Positions 26,832-35,455 of a stretch of DNA of 64,000 nucleotides are shown here, piece after piece. The stretch's first letter is position 1. Every line of letters begins with the position of its first letter. A program made the position numbers and the translations under genes. Below the pieces are notes generated by a model, which was not told the origin of the DNA, searched no databases, and saw only the letters and a list, made by a program, of their open reading frames with translations. This stretch comes from Clostridia bacterium (GTDB taxonomy: Bacteria > Bacillota > Clostridia > Peptostreptococcales > Acidaminobacteraceae), in contig JAGYOH010000001.1 of assembly GCA_018399635.1 (NCBI GenBank), forward strand, positions 162,298-226,297, read 5' to 3'.

Positions 26832-26860
26832 AGTATATAATACCTTCAAATAAATGTCAA
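26832..26860 (-). promoter_or_regulatory. Promoter of the T-box-aspS-gatCAB operon
   Basis: A perfect TTGACA (26855-26860) and TATACT (26832-26837) are 17 nt apart on the minus strand. Confidence 0.85.
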
Positions 26861-27097
26861 CAGGTAAAAAGTGTCGCAATCAACACTTGCTGCAAGACAC
26901 TGTACTGACTGATCCATTGAATCATGACAATCCCTCTCTTATCCGCTATCATCCTTGAGCGACCCTTCATCCGCCGTTTTCATTACAGATTTCTTTTCAA
27001 TTTCAGGACCCCTTCAAACAGAAAGTTTCCTGACAATTGATGAAATGGTCTTGGTGCATTTCACCACCGCCGAAAAAATCAAGACGCTTCCCCTGGC

Positions 27098-28216
27098 TTA
27101 ATCGAATCTCCTCAGAAATTCCGAAAGCTTGCCGAGGCCTTCCCTGAGTTCTGAGGGATTGAAGGCATAGCCGATCCTCATGGAAGGGCCCATGTCGAAG
27201 CAGTCTCCCGGGACCAGCATGATTCCCTCCTCCTCCATCATGAGGGTGCACAACTCCGTGGAAGTCATGGCCATGTCATAATACAGCAGAGCCGTGGTCC
27301 CCCCCTGGGGTTTGACATAGTCGATGTGGGGCTCTCCCTTGACAAAGTCATCGAGAATCTCGAGGTTCTCCCGGATGATGCCGAGGTTCCTCTTCAGTAT
27401 CAAGTCCTTGTGTTTGAGGGCCACCCCGCCGATGACCTCGTCGAGGATGCCGCAGCTGATCATGTTGTAGTGGCGAATATTGTAAGCCTTTGCTATCACA
27501 TCAAGGGGACCGGCCATCCAGCCGAGTCTCAGCCCGGCCATGGAAAATACCTTGGACATGGATCCGGTGCTGATGCCCTTGTCATACAGATCGATCACCG
27601 AGGGCACATAGCCCTCCTTCTGATTCAGGTGGCGGTAGACCTCGTCACTGAGGATGTAGGCGCCGTATGCCCTGGCGATTTCAACGATCCGCGCCATCAC
27701 CCCTTCAGGAATCAATTGTCCCGTAGGGTTGTTGGGGGAATTGAGGCAGATCACCCTGGTCTTGTCACTCATCATGGCCTCGAGTGCCACCACATCGGGA
27801 ATGAAATCGTCTTCCTTCTTAAGCCTCAGGTACTTCACCCTGCCCCCCAGGGATTCAGGAATGCTGTAGTGCTGCTGGTAGGTGGGAACCACGGCGATGA
27901 CTTCATCCCCCGGCTCGACCAGGGTGAAAAGGGCCAGAAAATTGGCCCCGATGGCTCCGTTGGTGCTCAGGATGCGGTCGACGTCCAGATTCCGGTAAAG
28001 ACCCGCCACCCCCTTTCTGAACGCCAGATTCCCTGGAATCTCTCCGTAGCCGAGCCTGATGGAGGACAATCCCCCGAGGGCCTCTTCTTCCTCGCCGATG
28101 AGTTCTGACAACTGATCGATCGAAATGGAATCGACACAGGTTTCTGCAAGATTGTAGCGACACTTGGTTTCATACAGGTCCATCCAGTACTCCACCCCGA
28201 ACTTATCAATCTTCAT
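27098..28216 (-). CDS. Class I/II PLP-dependent aminotransferase
   Basis: The start is ATG at 28216, 372 aa, with AGGAAGGG upstream; a longer frame has no ribosome site. Family motifs are LSTNGAIGANF, VPTYQQHY, LNSPNNPTGQLIPEG, YILSDEVYR and the PLP lysine in STGSMSKVFSMAGLRLGW. The fold-type I aspartate-aminotransferase class is clear, the substrate is not. The N-terminal WMDLYETKCRYNLAETCV block resembles a clostridial subgroup sometimes labelled capreomycidine-synthase-like. It is transcribed alone, divergently from acoR. Confidence 0.9.
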   Translation of the reverse strand: MKIDKFGVEYWMDLYETKCRYNLAETCVDSISIDQLSELIGEEEEALGGLSSIRLGYGEIPGNLAFRKGVAGLYRNLDVDRILSTNGAIGANFLALFTLVEPGDEVIAVVPTYQQHYSIPESLGGRVKYLRLKKEDDFIPDVVALEAMMSDKTRVICLNSPNNPTGQLIPEGVMARIVEIARAYGAYILSDEVYRHLNQKEGYVPSVIDLYDKGISTGSMSKVFSMAGLRLGWMAGPLDVIAKAYNIRHYNMISCGILDEVIGGVALKHKDLILKRNLGIIRENLEILDDFVKGEPHIDYVKPQGGTTALLYYDMAMTSTELCTLMMEEEGIMLVPGDCFDMGPSMRIGYAFNPSELREGLGKLSEFLRRFD

Positions 28217-28253
28217 CCAACACCCTTCCTCTCCTCGTTTTTTCTTCAATTTC

Positions 28254-28259
28254 ATTATA
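28254..28259 (-). promoter_or_regulatory. Extended -10 of the aminotransferase gene
   Basis: The minus strand reads TGGTATAAT, an extended -10 lying 38 nt before the start codon. No good -35 is present. Confidence 0.5.
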
Positions 28260-28280
28260 CCACAGGGGTCATGAGGTTTT

Positions 28281-28310
28281 TTGATTGAACCCTTCAGAGT
28301 ATGTTATACT
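28281..28310 (+). promoter_or_regulatory. Promoter of acoR
   Basis: TTGATT at 28281 and TATACT at 28305 are separated by 18 nt. The GTG start of acoR lies 56 nt further on. Confidence 0.6.
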
Positions 28311-28365
28311 CTTCCCATATAGGGAAAAAAACTTTGCCGCAAAGGGTTTGTACAGGAGGTGCATC

Positions 28366-30291
28366 GTGAGCAGGGATTTGATGAAACTGAAGGAAAACTG
28401 GGAATCCTACGTCCTGAGAGGGGAATTGCAGGTTGACACCCGCCAGGTGATCAAGGAAGCCTGGGACCGCTGCCTCAGCCACGGGGTGGATTACAAGGAC
28501 GGCTACGGAAAAATCATTTCAAAGGAACACCTCAGAATCAAACTCCAGAAAAACAAGAATCTCATCACCATTGCCAGACCGATTCTTGACAATGTTTTTG
28601 AAACCATCAAGCAGACCAGTTTCAGCCTCGTCCTCACCGACTCGGAGGGGGTCCTCATCCATGTGGTGGAGAGTGAAAACATCCACTTCGAGCACAACAC
28701 CCTGAACTTCGTCCTGGGCACCCGGTGGGACGAACTGAATGTCGGGGCCAACGCCATCGGCACCGCCCTGGCCACCAAAGAGGCCATCCACATGGTGGGG
28801 AGCGAGCACTACTGCCTGTCCCACCACCCCTGGACCTGCAGCGCCGCCCTGATCCACGACAGTTCAGGGCAGATCATCGGCTGTCTCGATATTTCCGGCA
28901 GCGTCGAAGAAGAGCACGTCCACACCCTGGGCATCGTCACCACCACGGCAAAAATCATTGAAAACCAGCTGGCTCTCATGGAGTCCTATGAAATGATGCA
29001 CACCGCCTTCAACGCCATCGTCGACGGTCTTTTCGTCATTGACCGCAACTACGCCATCACCCGGGTGAACGAAAAAATCGCCGATCTTTTCGATATCCCC
29101 GAGGAAAAGCTCTTGAATTACAACATGAAGGAGATTCTCAAGGATCTCGAAATCACTCAAAAGGTATTCATCCGGGGTGAAACCATCCGCATCAGCGACT
29201 ACGCCATGAATCTCAGGCACAAAAAACTCGAATGCCTCATCAATATCTCTCCCATACAGCTGGGCAATCACATCACCGGGGCCGTGGTCCTGGTGAAGGA
29301 GGCCCACCAGGTGCGAAAGGTGGTTTCCCAGATTGTGGGCTTCAGTGCCAGCTACCGCTTCGACGACATCATCACCCGGGATCCCAAAATGCTCGAGGCC
29401 ATCGAATTCGCCAAAAAAATCGCCCTGACGGACTACACCGTTCTCCTGCAGGGAGAAAGCGGCACCGGAAAAGAGCTCTTCGCCCATGCCATCCACAACC
29501 ACAGCAAGCGCAGCCAGGGCCCCTTCATCGCCATCAACTGCGCCGCCATGCCCAAGGACCTCGTGGAAAGCGAGCTCTTCGGCTACGAGAAGGGGGCCTT
29601 CACCGGAGCCGCCACCGAGGGAAAGCCCGGCAAATTCGAACTGGCCAACGGCGGCACCATCTTCCTTGACGAGATCGGGGAACTCCCCCTGGAAATCCAG
29701 TCCAAGCTCCTGAGGATTTTCGACAATCAGAAGGTGGTCAGGATCGGTGGCCAATACGAGAGAAGCCTCGATACCCGGATTGTCTGCGCCACCAACCGCA
29801 ACCTCAGGGATGAAATCGAATACAGGACCTTTCGAGAGGATCTTTTCTTCAGAATCAACGTCATCAATGTCACCCTGCCCCCCCTGAGGAACCGCAAGGG
29901 GGATATCATGCTGCTTGGCGGGGAGTTTCTGAGAGTTCTGAACCAGTCCAGCACCAACGAGAGCAAGGGCTTCACCCCGGAATTCGAAGCCGCTCTTCTG
30001 AAGAATCCCTGGAAGGGAAATGTCCGGGAACTTCGCTACTTCATCCAGAGAGAATACCACAAGAGCGACACCCACCGCATCGAAGCCCGCCTTCAGGAAA
30101 CCCCGACCCGGCCTGTGGAGGTCACCGACCGGGGAATGGACCTCAAGCATCACGAAAAGGAATTGATTGAAAGAGCCCTCAAGGCGACCAAAGGCAATGT
30201 GGTGGAGGCCTCCAGGAAGCTCAGCATCGGCAAGTCCACGGTGTATCGAAAAATCAAATCCTACCACATCGATCCCCATGACTACCAATGA
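28366..30291 (+). CDS. acoR: Sigma-54-dependent transcriptional activator, AcoR type
   Basis: The start is GTG at 28366, 641 aa, with AGGAGGTGC upstream; the open frame from 28285 crosses the promoter. An N-terminal GAF domain (about 60-215) is followed by a PAS domain (about 220-325). The AAA+ domain has Walker A GESGTGKELFAHAIH, the sigma-54-contact motif GAFTGA and Walker B GGTIFLDEIGELP. A Fis-type HTH (NVVEASRKLSIGKSTVYRKIK) ends the protein. AcoR senses acetoin and opens the sigma-54 promoter of the aco operon, which starts just downstream with a matching -24/-12 element. Confidence 0.93.
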   Translation: MSRDLMKLKENWESYVLRGELQVDTRQVIKEAWDRCLSHGVDYKDGYGKIISKEHLRIKLQKNKNLITIARPILDNVFETIKQTSFSLVLTDSEGVLIHVVESENIHFEHNTLNFVLGTRWDELNVGANAIGTALATKEAIHMVGSEHYCLSHHPWTCSAALIHDSSGQIIGCLDISGSVEEEHVHTLGIVTTTAKIIENQLALMESYEMMHTAFNAIVDGLFVIDRNYAITRVNEKIADLFDIPEEKLLNYNMKEILKDLEITQKVFIRGETIRISDYAMNLRHKKLECLINISPIQLGNHITGAVVLVKEAHQVRKVVSQIVGFSASYRFDDIITRDPKMLEAIEFAKKIALTDYTVLLQGESGTGKELFAHAIHNHSKRSQGPFIAINCAAMPKDLVESELFGYEKGAFTGAATEGKPGKFELANGGTIFLDEIGELPLEIQSKLLRIFDNQKVVRIGGQYERSLDTRIVCATNRNLRDEIEYRTFREDLFFRINVINVTLPPLRNRKGDIMLLGGEFLRVLNQSSTNESKGFTPEFEAALLKNPWKGNVRELRYFIQREYHKSDTHRIEARLQETPTRPVEVTDRGMDLKHHEKELIERALKATKGNVVEASRKLSIGKSTVYRKIKSYHIDPHDYQ

Positions 30292-30301
30292 TCCGCCACA
30301 A

Positions 30302-30327
30302 AAGCGCCTTGCCGGGCGCTTCTTTTT
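30302..30327 (+). terminator. Terminator of acoR
   Basis: AAGCGCC (30302-30308) and GGCGCTT (30315-30321) form the stem, followed by CTTTTTC. It separates acoR from the aco promoter region. Confidence 0.8.
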
Positions 30328-30332
30328 CTCCG

Positions 30333-30390
30333 GTTTTTCCCATTCCGGGATTCCTTTTTTGGGAAATTTCCCGCTTTTGGGAAAACTCTC
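30333..30390. promoter_or_regulatory. Putative AcoR upstream activating sites
   Basis: The sequence TTTTGGGAAA occurs twice, at 30357 and 30375 (18 bp apart), and the first copy continues into the palindrome GGGAAATTTCCC. A related TTTTTCCC-N5-GGGA lies at about 30334. Such repeats 50-105 bp upstream of a -24/-12 promoter are where bacterial enhancer-binding proteins bind. Confidence 0.55.
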
Positions 30391-30437
30391 CCCCGCCAAT
30401 TCCCGGTCTGCAGGCCTCTTCCCGACCCGGCAGCCCT

Positions 30438-30453
30438 TGGCACGGACCTTGCA
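30438..30453 (+). promoter_or_regulatory. Sigma-54 (-24/-12) promoter of the aco operon
   Basis: TGGCAC (30438-30443), 5 nt, then TTGCA (30449-30453) is a full match to the sigma-54 consensus. Transcription should start near 30465, leaving a leader of about 185 nt before acoA. Confidence 0.9.
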
Positions 30454-30648
30454 TTAACAGTAGAATGACTCCCACGCCCCTGGTCTTTCCTAAAAAACAA
30501 AAGGGGGGAAACTTTTCGAGGAGAGACCCTTGTGAAAAGAGGCGGTCAAAGCGGCCTCAAGCGCTCCGGCCCTGATGCCGTCGGGAATGCCCAAATGTCG
30601 GCCATTACTATCTGTTTTTCTGGCACCAAGACAAGAGGAGGAATAATT

Positions 30649-31635
30649 TTGAAGCTGAGCAATGAGAAGATTTTAAGCATGTACGATACCATGCTGAGAA
30701 TCAGAAAGTTCGAAGAAAAGGCCATGGGGCTTTTCGCAGAAGGAGAAATTCCGGGCTTTGTTCATCTGTACCTCGGTGAAGAAGCGGTTGCAACCGGAGC
30801 CTGTGCCAATCTCGAAAAGGATGACTTCATCACCAGTACCCACCGGGGCCACGGTCATATCATCGCCAAAGGCGGCGACATCAATTTCATGATGGCGGAG
30901 CTTTACGGCAAAGAAACCGGCTATTGCAAAGGCAAGGGCGGTTCCATGCACATCGCCGACCGCTCCAAGGGCATCCTCGGTGCCAACGGCATCGTCGGCG
31001 CCGGACACAATATTGCCGCTGGGGCGGGTCTCAGTGTCAAATACAGAGGTACCGACCAGGTGGTCCTCTGCTTCTTCGGCGACGGTTCCACCAACCAGAG
31101 CACCTTCCATGAAGCCCTCAACCTCTCGAGCATCTGGAAGCTTCCCGTGGTTTTCATCTGTGAAAACAACGGCTACGGCATTTCCATGAGCCAGGACAGA
31201 CACCAGGCCATCAAGGATGTCTCCGACCGGGCGGTGGCCTATAACATTCCCGGCGTCACCGTTGACGGCAATGATGTCTTTGCGGTCTACGAAGCGGTCA
31301 ATGAAGCCGCCAAGCGGGCCAGAAAAAATCAGGGCCCGACCCTGGTGGAATGCAAGACCTACCGTCATCGCGGTCACTTCGAAGGCGATCCCACCATGTA
31401 CCGGACCGATGAAGAGCTTCAGGAATGGTTGGAAAAGGATCCTGTCAAAAGAATGCAGCAATTCATGCTGGACAATGACATCGCAAGCCAGGCCGATCTC
31501 GATCAAAAAGGCGCCGAAGTGGATGCCATCATCGCCACGGCCGTCAAATTCGCCCAGGACAGCCCCAAGCCGTCTTTGGAATCAGCGGTAGAGAACGTGT
31601 ATTCCGATATCGTAGAGGAGGTAAAAGTAAGATGA
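30649..31635 (+). CDS. acoA: Acetoin dehydrogenase E1 component, alpha subunit
   Basis: The start is TTG at 30649, 328 aa, after AGGAGG-N7. The frame is open back to GTG 30532, which also has a weak GGAG site, so a 39-residue longer form is possible but less likely. TPP-enzyme motifs are THRGHGHIIAKG, GKGGSMHIAD and the cofactor site GDGSTNQSTFHEALNLSSIWKLPVVFICENN, which I quote only in part as family evidence. With AcoB it cleaves acetoin and passes the acetyl unit to E2. It is the first gene after the sigma-54 promoter and overlaps acoB by 4 nt. Confidence 0.93.
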   Translation: MKLSNEKILSMYDTMLRIRKFEEKAMGLFAEGEIPGFVHLYLGEEAVATGACANLEKDDFITSTHRGHGHIIAKGGDINFMMAELYGKETGYCKGKGGSMHIADRSKGILGANGIVGAGHNIAAGAGLSVKYRGTDQVVLCFFGDGSTNQSTFHEALNLSSIWKLPVVFICENNGYGISMSQDRHQAIKDVSDRAVAYNIPGVTVDGNDVFAVYEAVNEAAKRARKNQGPTLVECKTYRHRGHFEGDPTMYRTDEELQEWLEKDPVKRMQQFMLDNDIASQADLDQKGAEVDAIIATAVKFAQDSPKPSLESAVENVYSDIVEEVKVR

Positions 31636-32603
31636 GGACAATGACCTATGGTGAAGGCATTCGCGAAGGGATGCGGATCAGAATGATGGAAGACCCCAAC
31701 GTGATCATTTTCGGTGAAGACGTGGGGCAATTCGGTGGCTGCTTCGGGGTCACCGCAGGCATGTTTGAAGAATTCTCGGGAGAGCGGGTCAGAGATACGC
31801 CGATTTCCGAAGGAGTCATCATCGGTGCCGCAGTCGGCTCCGCCGCGACGGGCCTCAAGCCCATTGCAGAACTCATGTTCATGGACTTTTCCACAGTGGG
31901 CATGGACCAGTTGGTCAACCAGGCCGCCAAAATGCGCTACATGTTCGGAGGCAAAATCGCCCTGCCCATGGTAGTCCGTCTCCCCAGCGGCGGCGGCGTC
32001 CGGGCGGCAGCCCAGCACAGCCAGTCCCTGGAAAGCTGGTTCACCCACGTTCCCGGACTCAAGGTGGTTTATCCCTCCAATGCGGCTGATGCGGCCGGCA
32101 TGATGCTCACCGCCATCGACGACGACAACCCGGTGATCTTCGTGGAGCACAAGGCCATCTACGCCATCAAGGGAGAGGTTCCCGATGTCATCGAGCCCAT
32201 CCCCTTCGGCAAGGCCTCCGTCAAAAAAGAAGGCAAGGATGTGACCCTCCTCACCTACGGCAAGCAGGTCTACGACGCTATGAGCGCGGCTGAAACCCTG
32301 GCCAAGGAAGGCATCGACGCTGAAGTCATCGACTTGAGAAGCCTTTATCCCCTGGACAAGGAAGCCATCGGCGCTTCTTTGAAGAAAACCGGCAAGGTCG
32401 TCCTCGTCTCCGAGGAAGTGAAACGGGGCGGATACATCGGCGAAATCGCCGCCATGATTTCCGAGGAATTCTTCTTCGATCTTGATGCGCCCATCCTGAG
32501 AGTCGGCGCCCTCAACACCCCCATCCCCTTCTCGGCAGAACTGGAAGACTATGTCCTGCCCAACGACCAGGACATCGTCAACATGGTCAAAAAATTATTC
32601 TAA
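31632..32603 (+). CDS. acoB: Acetoin dehydrogenase E1 component, beta subunit
   Basis: The 323-residue transketolase-like protein has typical E1-beta motifs: GEDVGQFGGCFGVT, RVRDTPISEG, EHKAIYAIKGEVP and a C-terminal SEEVKRGGYIGEIAAMI. It forms the heterotetrameric E1 with AcoA. The ATG overlaps the acoA stop. The neighbours acoX and acoR favour acetoin over pyruvate or branched-chain oxo-acids. Confidence 0.93.
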   Translation: MRTMTYGEGIREGMRIRMMEDPNVIIFGEDVGQFGGCFGVTAGMFEEFSGERVRDTPISEGVIIGAAVGSAATGLKPIAELMFMDFSTVGMDQLVNQAAKMRYMFGGKIALPMVVRLPSGGGVRAAAQHSQSLESWFTHVPGLKVVYPSNAADAAGMMLTAIDDDNPVIFVEHKAIYAIKGEVPDVIEPIPFGKASVKKEGKDVTLLTYGKQVYDAMSAAETLAKEGIDAEVIDLRSLYPLDKEAIGASLKKTGKVVLVSEEVKRGGYIGEIAAMISEEFFFDLDAPILRVGALNTPIPFSAELEDYVLPNDQDIVNMVKKLF

Positions 32604-32658
32604 ATACCGGGGTGCGTGATGCCATGGGGCATCGCGCACCTCTAGATAGGAGCACATC

Positions 32659-33654
32659 ATGACAACCATCGGAATCATTGCAAATCCCGCTTCAGGAAAG
32701 GATATCCGCCGCCTGGTCTCCCATGCGACGGTGATTGACAACAACGAGAAGGTCAATATCATTGAACGGATCATCCTCGGCGCCCAGACCTTTGGTGTCA
32801 AGAAAATCTACGTCATGCCCGATTCCTTCATGATGGGATACAAGGTGACGGAAAAACTCGAGCTTTCAGGTGAACTCAAGGTTGACATTGAAATCCTCGA
32901 CATGAAAATAAAGGCCTCACCCAAGGACACCCAGACGGCCGCCGCCCTGCTGGAGGAAATGCAGGTGGGCTGCATCGTGGTCCTGGGGGGTGACGGCACC
33001 CATCGGCTGGTGGCCAAATCCATCAACAAGGTCCCCCTTATCGGCATCTCCACGGGAACCAACAACGCCTACCCCAAAATGCTCGAGGGCACCGTGGCCG
33101 GCATGGCGGCAGCCGCCGCCGCCACCAATGCCATCGACTACGAAACCTACTGTGAAAGAGATAAAATCATCGAGGTCTACAAAAACGGCGAGCTGGTGGA
33201 TATCTCTCTGATGGATGCCGTGGTTTCCGATGAAATCTACATCGGCGCCAAGGCCATCTGGGATCTGAAGACCATCCAGCACATCGTGGTTTCCAGCTGC
33301 CATCCGGCTTCCATCGGCTTTTCTTCCATCCTCGGCGCCAACATCAAAATCGACGCCTCCGATGACTTCGGCGCCAGCTTGAAAATCAATTCCGGCGACA
33401 ACCACTTCCTGGCCCCCATCGCCGCAGGCGCCATCGTCGAAGTCACCTCTGAGGAGATTCAGAAAATCGAACTGGGAGAAACCTTTTACCTGGAGCCGGA
33501 TTACAAGGGCATGATCGCCCTCGACGGAGAGCGGGAAGTGGGCTTTGAAGCCGGAGACCGCCTCGGATTCAAAATCGTCAGAAACGGACCCCGACACGTG
33601 GTGGTGGAAAGGATTCTTGAATCCGCACTTGAAAACGGCTTTTTTCAGCGTTGA
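32659..33654 (+). CDS. acoX: AcoX-like protein, ATP-NAD kinase fold
   Basis: The 331-residue protein has an NAD-kinase-like N-terminal domain with the GGDGTHR motif (GCIVVLGGDGTHRLVA, ~110) and GISTGTNNAYP. AcoX is a regular member of acetoin operons; its biochemical role is not settled. Its presence between acoB and the E2 gene is the best single argument that this complex is an acetoin dehydrogenase. It lies 55 bp after acoB and has its own ribosome site (TAGGAG). Confidence 0.88.
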   Translation: MTTIGIIANPASGKDIRRLVSHATVIDNNEKVNIIERIILGAQTFGVKKIYVMPDSFMMGYKVTEKLELSGELKVDIEILDMKIKASPKDTQTAAALLEEMQVGCIVVLGGDGTHRLVAKSINKVPLIGISTGTNNAYPKMLEGTVAGMAAAAAATNAIDYETYCERDKIIEVYKNGELVDISLMDAVVSDEIYIGAKAIWDLKTIQHIVVSSCHPASIGFSSILGANIKIDASDDFGASLKINSGDNHFLAPIAAGAIVEVTSEEIQKIELGETFYLEPDYKGMIALDGEREVGFEAGDRLGFKIVRNGPRHVVVERILESALENGFFQR

Positions 33655-33675
33655 GAAATATTTTGGAGGGATGTT

Positions 33676-34977
33676 ATGGCACAATTGATCGTGATGCCTA
33701 AATTAGGCTTGACCATGAAGGAAGGAAAACTCGTCAAATGGCACAAACAGATCGGAGATTCCATTGCCTTGGGAGAAAAAATCTTCGTTGCTGAAACCGA
33801 TAAACTCACCAATGATGTGGAAGCCACCCAGAGCGGCATCCTGCTTCAGATCCTTCAAGAGGAGGGAGCCACCGTCAAGGTCCTTGAACCCCTGGGAATC
33901 GTCGGTGCCGAGGGAGAAGACCTTTCCCAGCTCCTGGCCGGGCTGGACTCCGGAACCAAGGCGGAGGACCGGGTCAAGGAAGCTGAAGCGCCCAAGGCCG
34001 TGAAGGCTGAAGCCCCGGCAAAACCAGGGGGAAGAATCAAGGCCTCTCCCAAGGCCAGAAAGCTCGCCGAATCCATGGGAATCGACCTGAGCCTGGTGGA
34101 AGGCACCGGCCCCTCGGGTTCCATCACTGAGAAGGATGTCGAAAACCATGAGCCCGCCACGAAGGTCAAAATGAGTCCTGCCGCCGCCAATGTCGCCAGA
34201 ACCCTCGGGGTCGATCCAGCGGCCATGGATGCCTCGGGACGACTGATGAAGGGGGACGTGGTGGACCACTGGAACCGCCAGAGCCTGGAGGACCTCGTCA
34301 AGCCTCAAGAAACCCGCACCCCCATGAGTTCCATGCGAAGAGTCATCGCCGAACGGATGAGGGAGTCCCTGGAAACCTCCGCCGTCGTCCATTACAATCT
34401 GAGTGTGGACACCACTGAAATGACCCGGCTCCGGGAGAAACTCAAACCCGTCCACAAGGTCACCTACACCGACCTGATCGTCAAAATCGTTTCCGCGGCA
34501 TTGATGGTCCACCCCCTGCTCAACGCCTCCGTGGAGGGGGATGAAATCGTGACCCGCAACTACGTCAACATGGGCGTCGCCGTCGCCCTGGATGAGGGCC
34601 TCATCGTTCCCAATATCAAATTCTCCCAGGCCAAGGGCTTGAAAACCATTTCACAGGAAATCCAGGAGCTTTCAGGCAAGGCCAGAACAGGCACCCTCAC
34701 CCTGGATGAAATGACCGGCGGCACCTTTACCGTCACCAATCTCGGAATGTTCAACATGGAATCCTTCACCCCCATCATCAACCAGCCGGAGGTGGCCATC
34801 CTGGGCATCAACTCCATCATGGAGGTTCCCGCCAGGGTTGATGGCGAACTGGTCTTCAAGCCCATGATGACCCTCAGCCTGTCTGCGGACCACCGGGTGG
34901 TGGACGGCTCCGAGGGGGCGAAATTCCTCAATCTGGTAAAATCCTACATGGAAAACCCCAGCATACTGATGCTCTAG
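33676..34977 (+). CDS. acoC: Acetoin dehydrogenase E2 (dihydrolipoyllysine acetyltransferase)
   Basis: The 433-residue protein has one lipoyl domain (residues 1-80, lipoyl Lys43 in ETDKLTNDV). It then has two consecutive peripheral-subunit-binding-like segments: ~122-157 (KASPKARKLAESMGIDL..GSITEKDV) and ~165-199 (KMSPAAANVARTLGVDP..RLMKGDVV). The catalytic domain (~215-433) has the active-site SADHRVVDG. It transfers acetyl from E1 to CoA. It lies 22 bp after acoX. The second binding domain is unusual; most bacterial E2 proteins have one. Confidence 0.93.
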   Translation: MAQLIVMPKLGLTMKEGKLVKWHKQIGDSIALGEKIFVAETDKLTNDVEATQSGILLQILQEEGATVKVLEPLGIVGAEGEDLSQLLAGLDSGTKAEDRVKEAEAPKAVKAEAPAKPGGRIKASPKARKLAESMGIDLSLVEGTGPSGSITEKDVENHEPATKVKMSPAAANVARTLGVDPAAMDASGRLMKGDVVDHWNRQSLEDLVKPQETRTPMSSMRRVIAERMRESLETSAVVHYNLSVDTTEMTRLREKLKPVHKVTYTDLIVKIVSAALMVHPLLNASVEGDEIVTRNYVNMGVAVALDEGLIVPNIKFSQAKGLKTISQEIQELSGKARTGTLTLDEMTGGTFTVTNLGMFNMESFTPIINQPEVAILGINSIMEVPARVDGELVFKPMMTLSLSADHRVVDGSEGAKFLNLVKSYMENPSILML

Positions 34978-35019
34978 GTCCAACCGGACAAAAAATCAAA
35001 AGACAAGGATGTTGCTAAC

Positions 35020-35427
35020 GTGTTTACAGTGATTGTCAAAGGACTCATTGTCAAGGACCAGCAGGCCCTGACCCTTAAAAGGCATGACAAACAGGCCTAC
35101 GGGGCCGGCTTCTGGGAACTGGTGGGAGGAAAACTGAAGGACGGGGAAACCATCGAGGAAGGTCTTGAAAGAGAAATCCTTGAAGAGACCGGCATCGGGA
35201 CAACCCTGACAAGGCTCCTCTACGCCACCAGCAACTATTCAAGCAGCCTGGGAAGCGTTCTGATTCTGGTCTACCTCATGACCCCCCATTCCCTGGAAGT
35301 CACCCTGTCCCATGAACACATGGATTACCGGTGGGCGAAACTGCCTGAACTCAGGCGGTTGATCGCACCCCAGATTCTGGAGGATCTTGACCGCTACGGG
35401 GCCCTTGACATCGACGAACTCAAATGA
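35020..35427 (+). CDS. NUDIX hydrolase
   Basis: The 135-residue protein has a complete Nudix box, GGKLKDGETIEEGLEREILEETGI, quoted here only to show G-x5-E-x7-RE-x2-EE-x-G. Start GTG 35020 has AAGGA upstream. Nudix enzymes hydrolyse nucleoside diphosphates linked to another group; the substrate cannot be told. It is inserted in the aco operon between E2 and E3, on the same strand with short gaps, so it is co-transcribed. It could repair damaged NADH or CoA-type cofactors, which is speculation. Confidence 0.9.
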   Translation: MFTVIVKGLIVKDQQALTLKRHDKQAYGAGFWELVGGKLKDGETIEEGLEREILEETGIGTTLTRLLYATSNYSSSLGSVLILVYLMTPHSLEVTLSHEHMDYRWAKLPELRRLIAPQILEDLDRYGALDIDELK

Positions 35428-35455
35428 ACCGGCGACATTCCACAGGAGGAATGTT

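Noticed and set aside
28864..30399. 511-codon open frame antisense to acoR
   Set aside because: It lies opposite the AAA+ and HTH domains of acoR, runs through the acoR terminator and has shadow-type composition.
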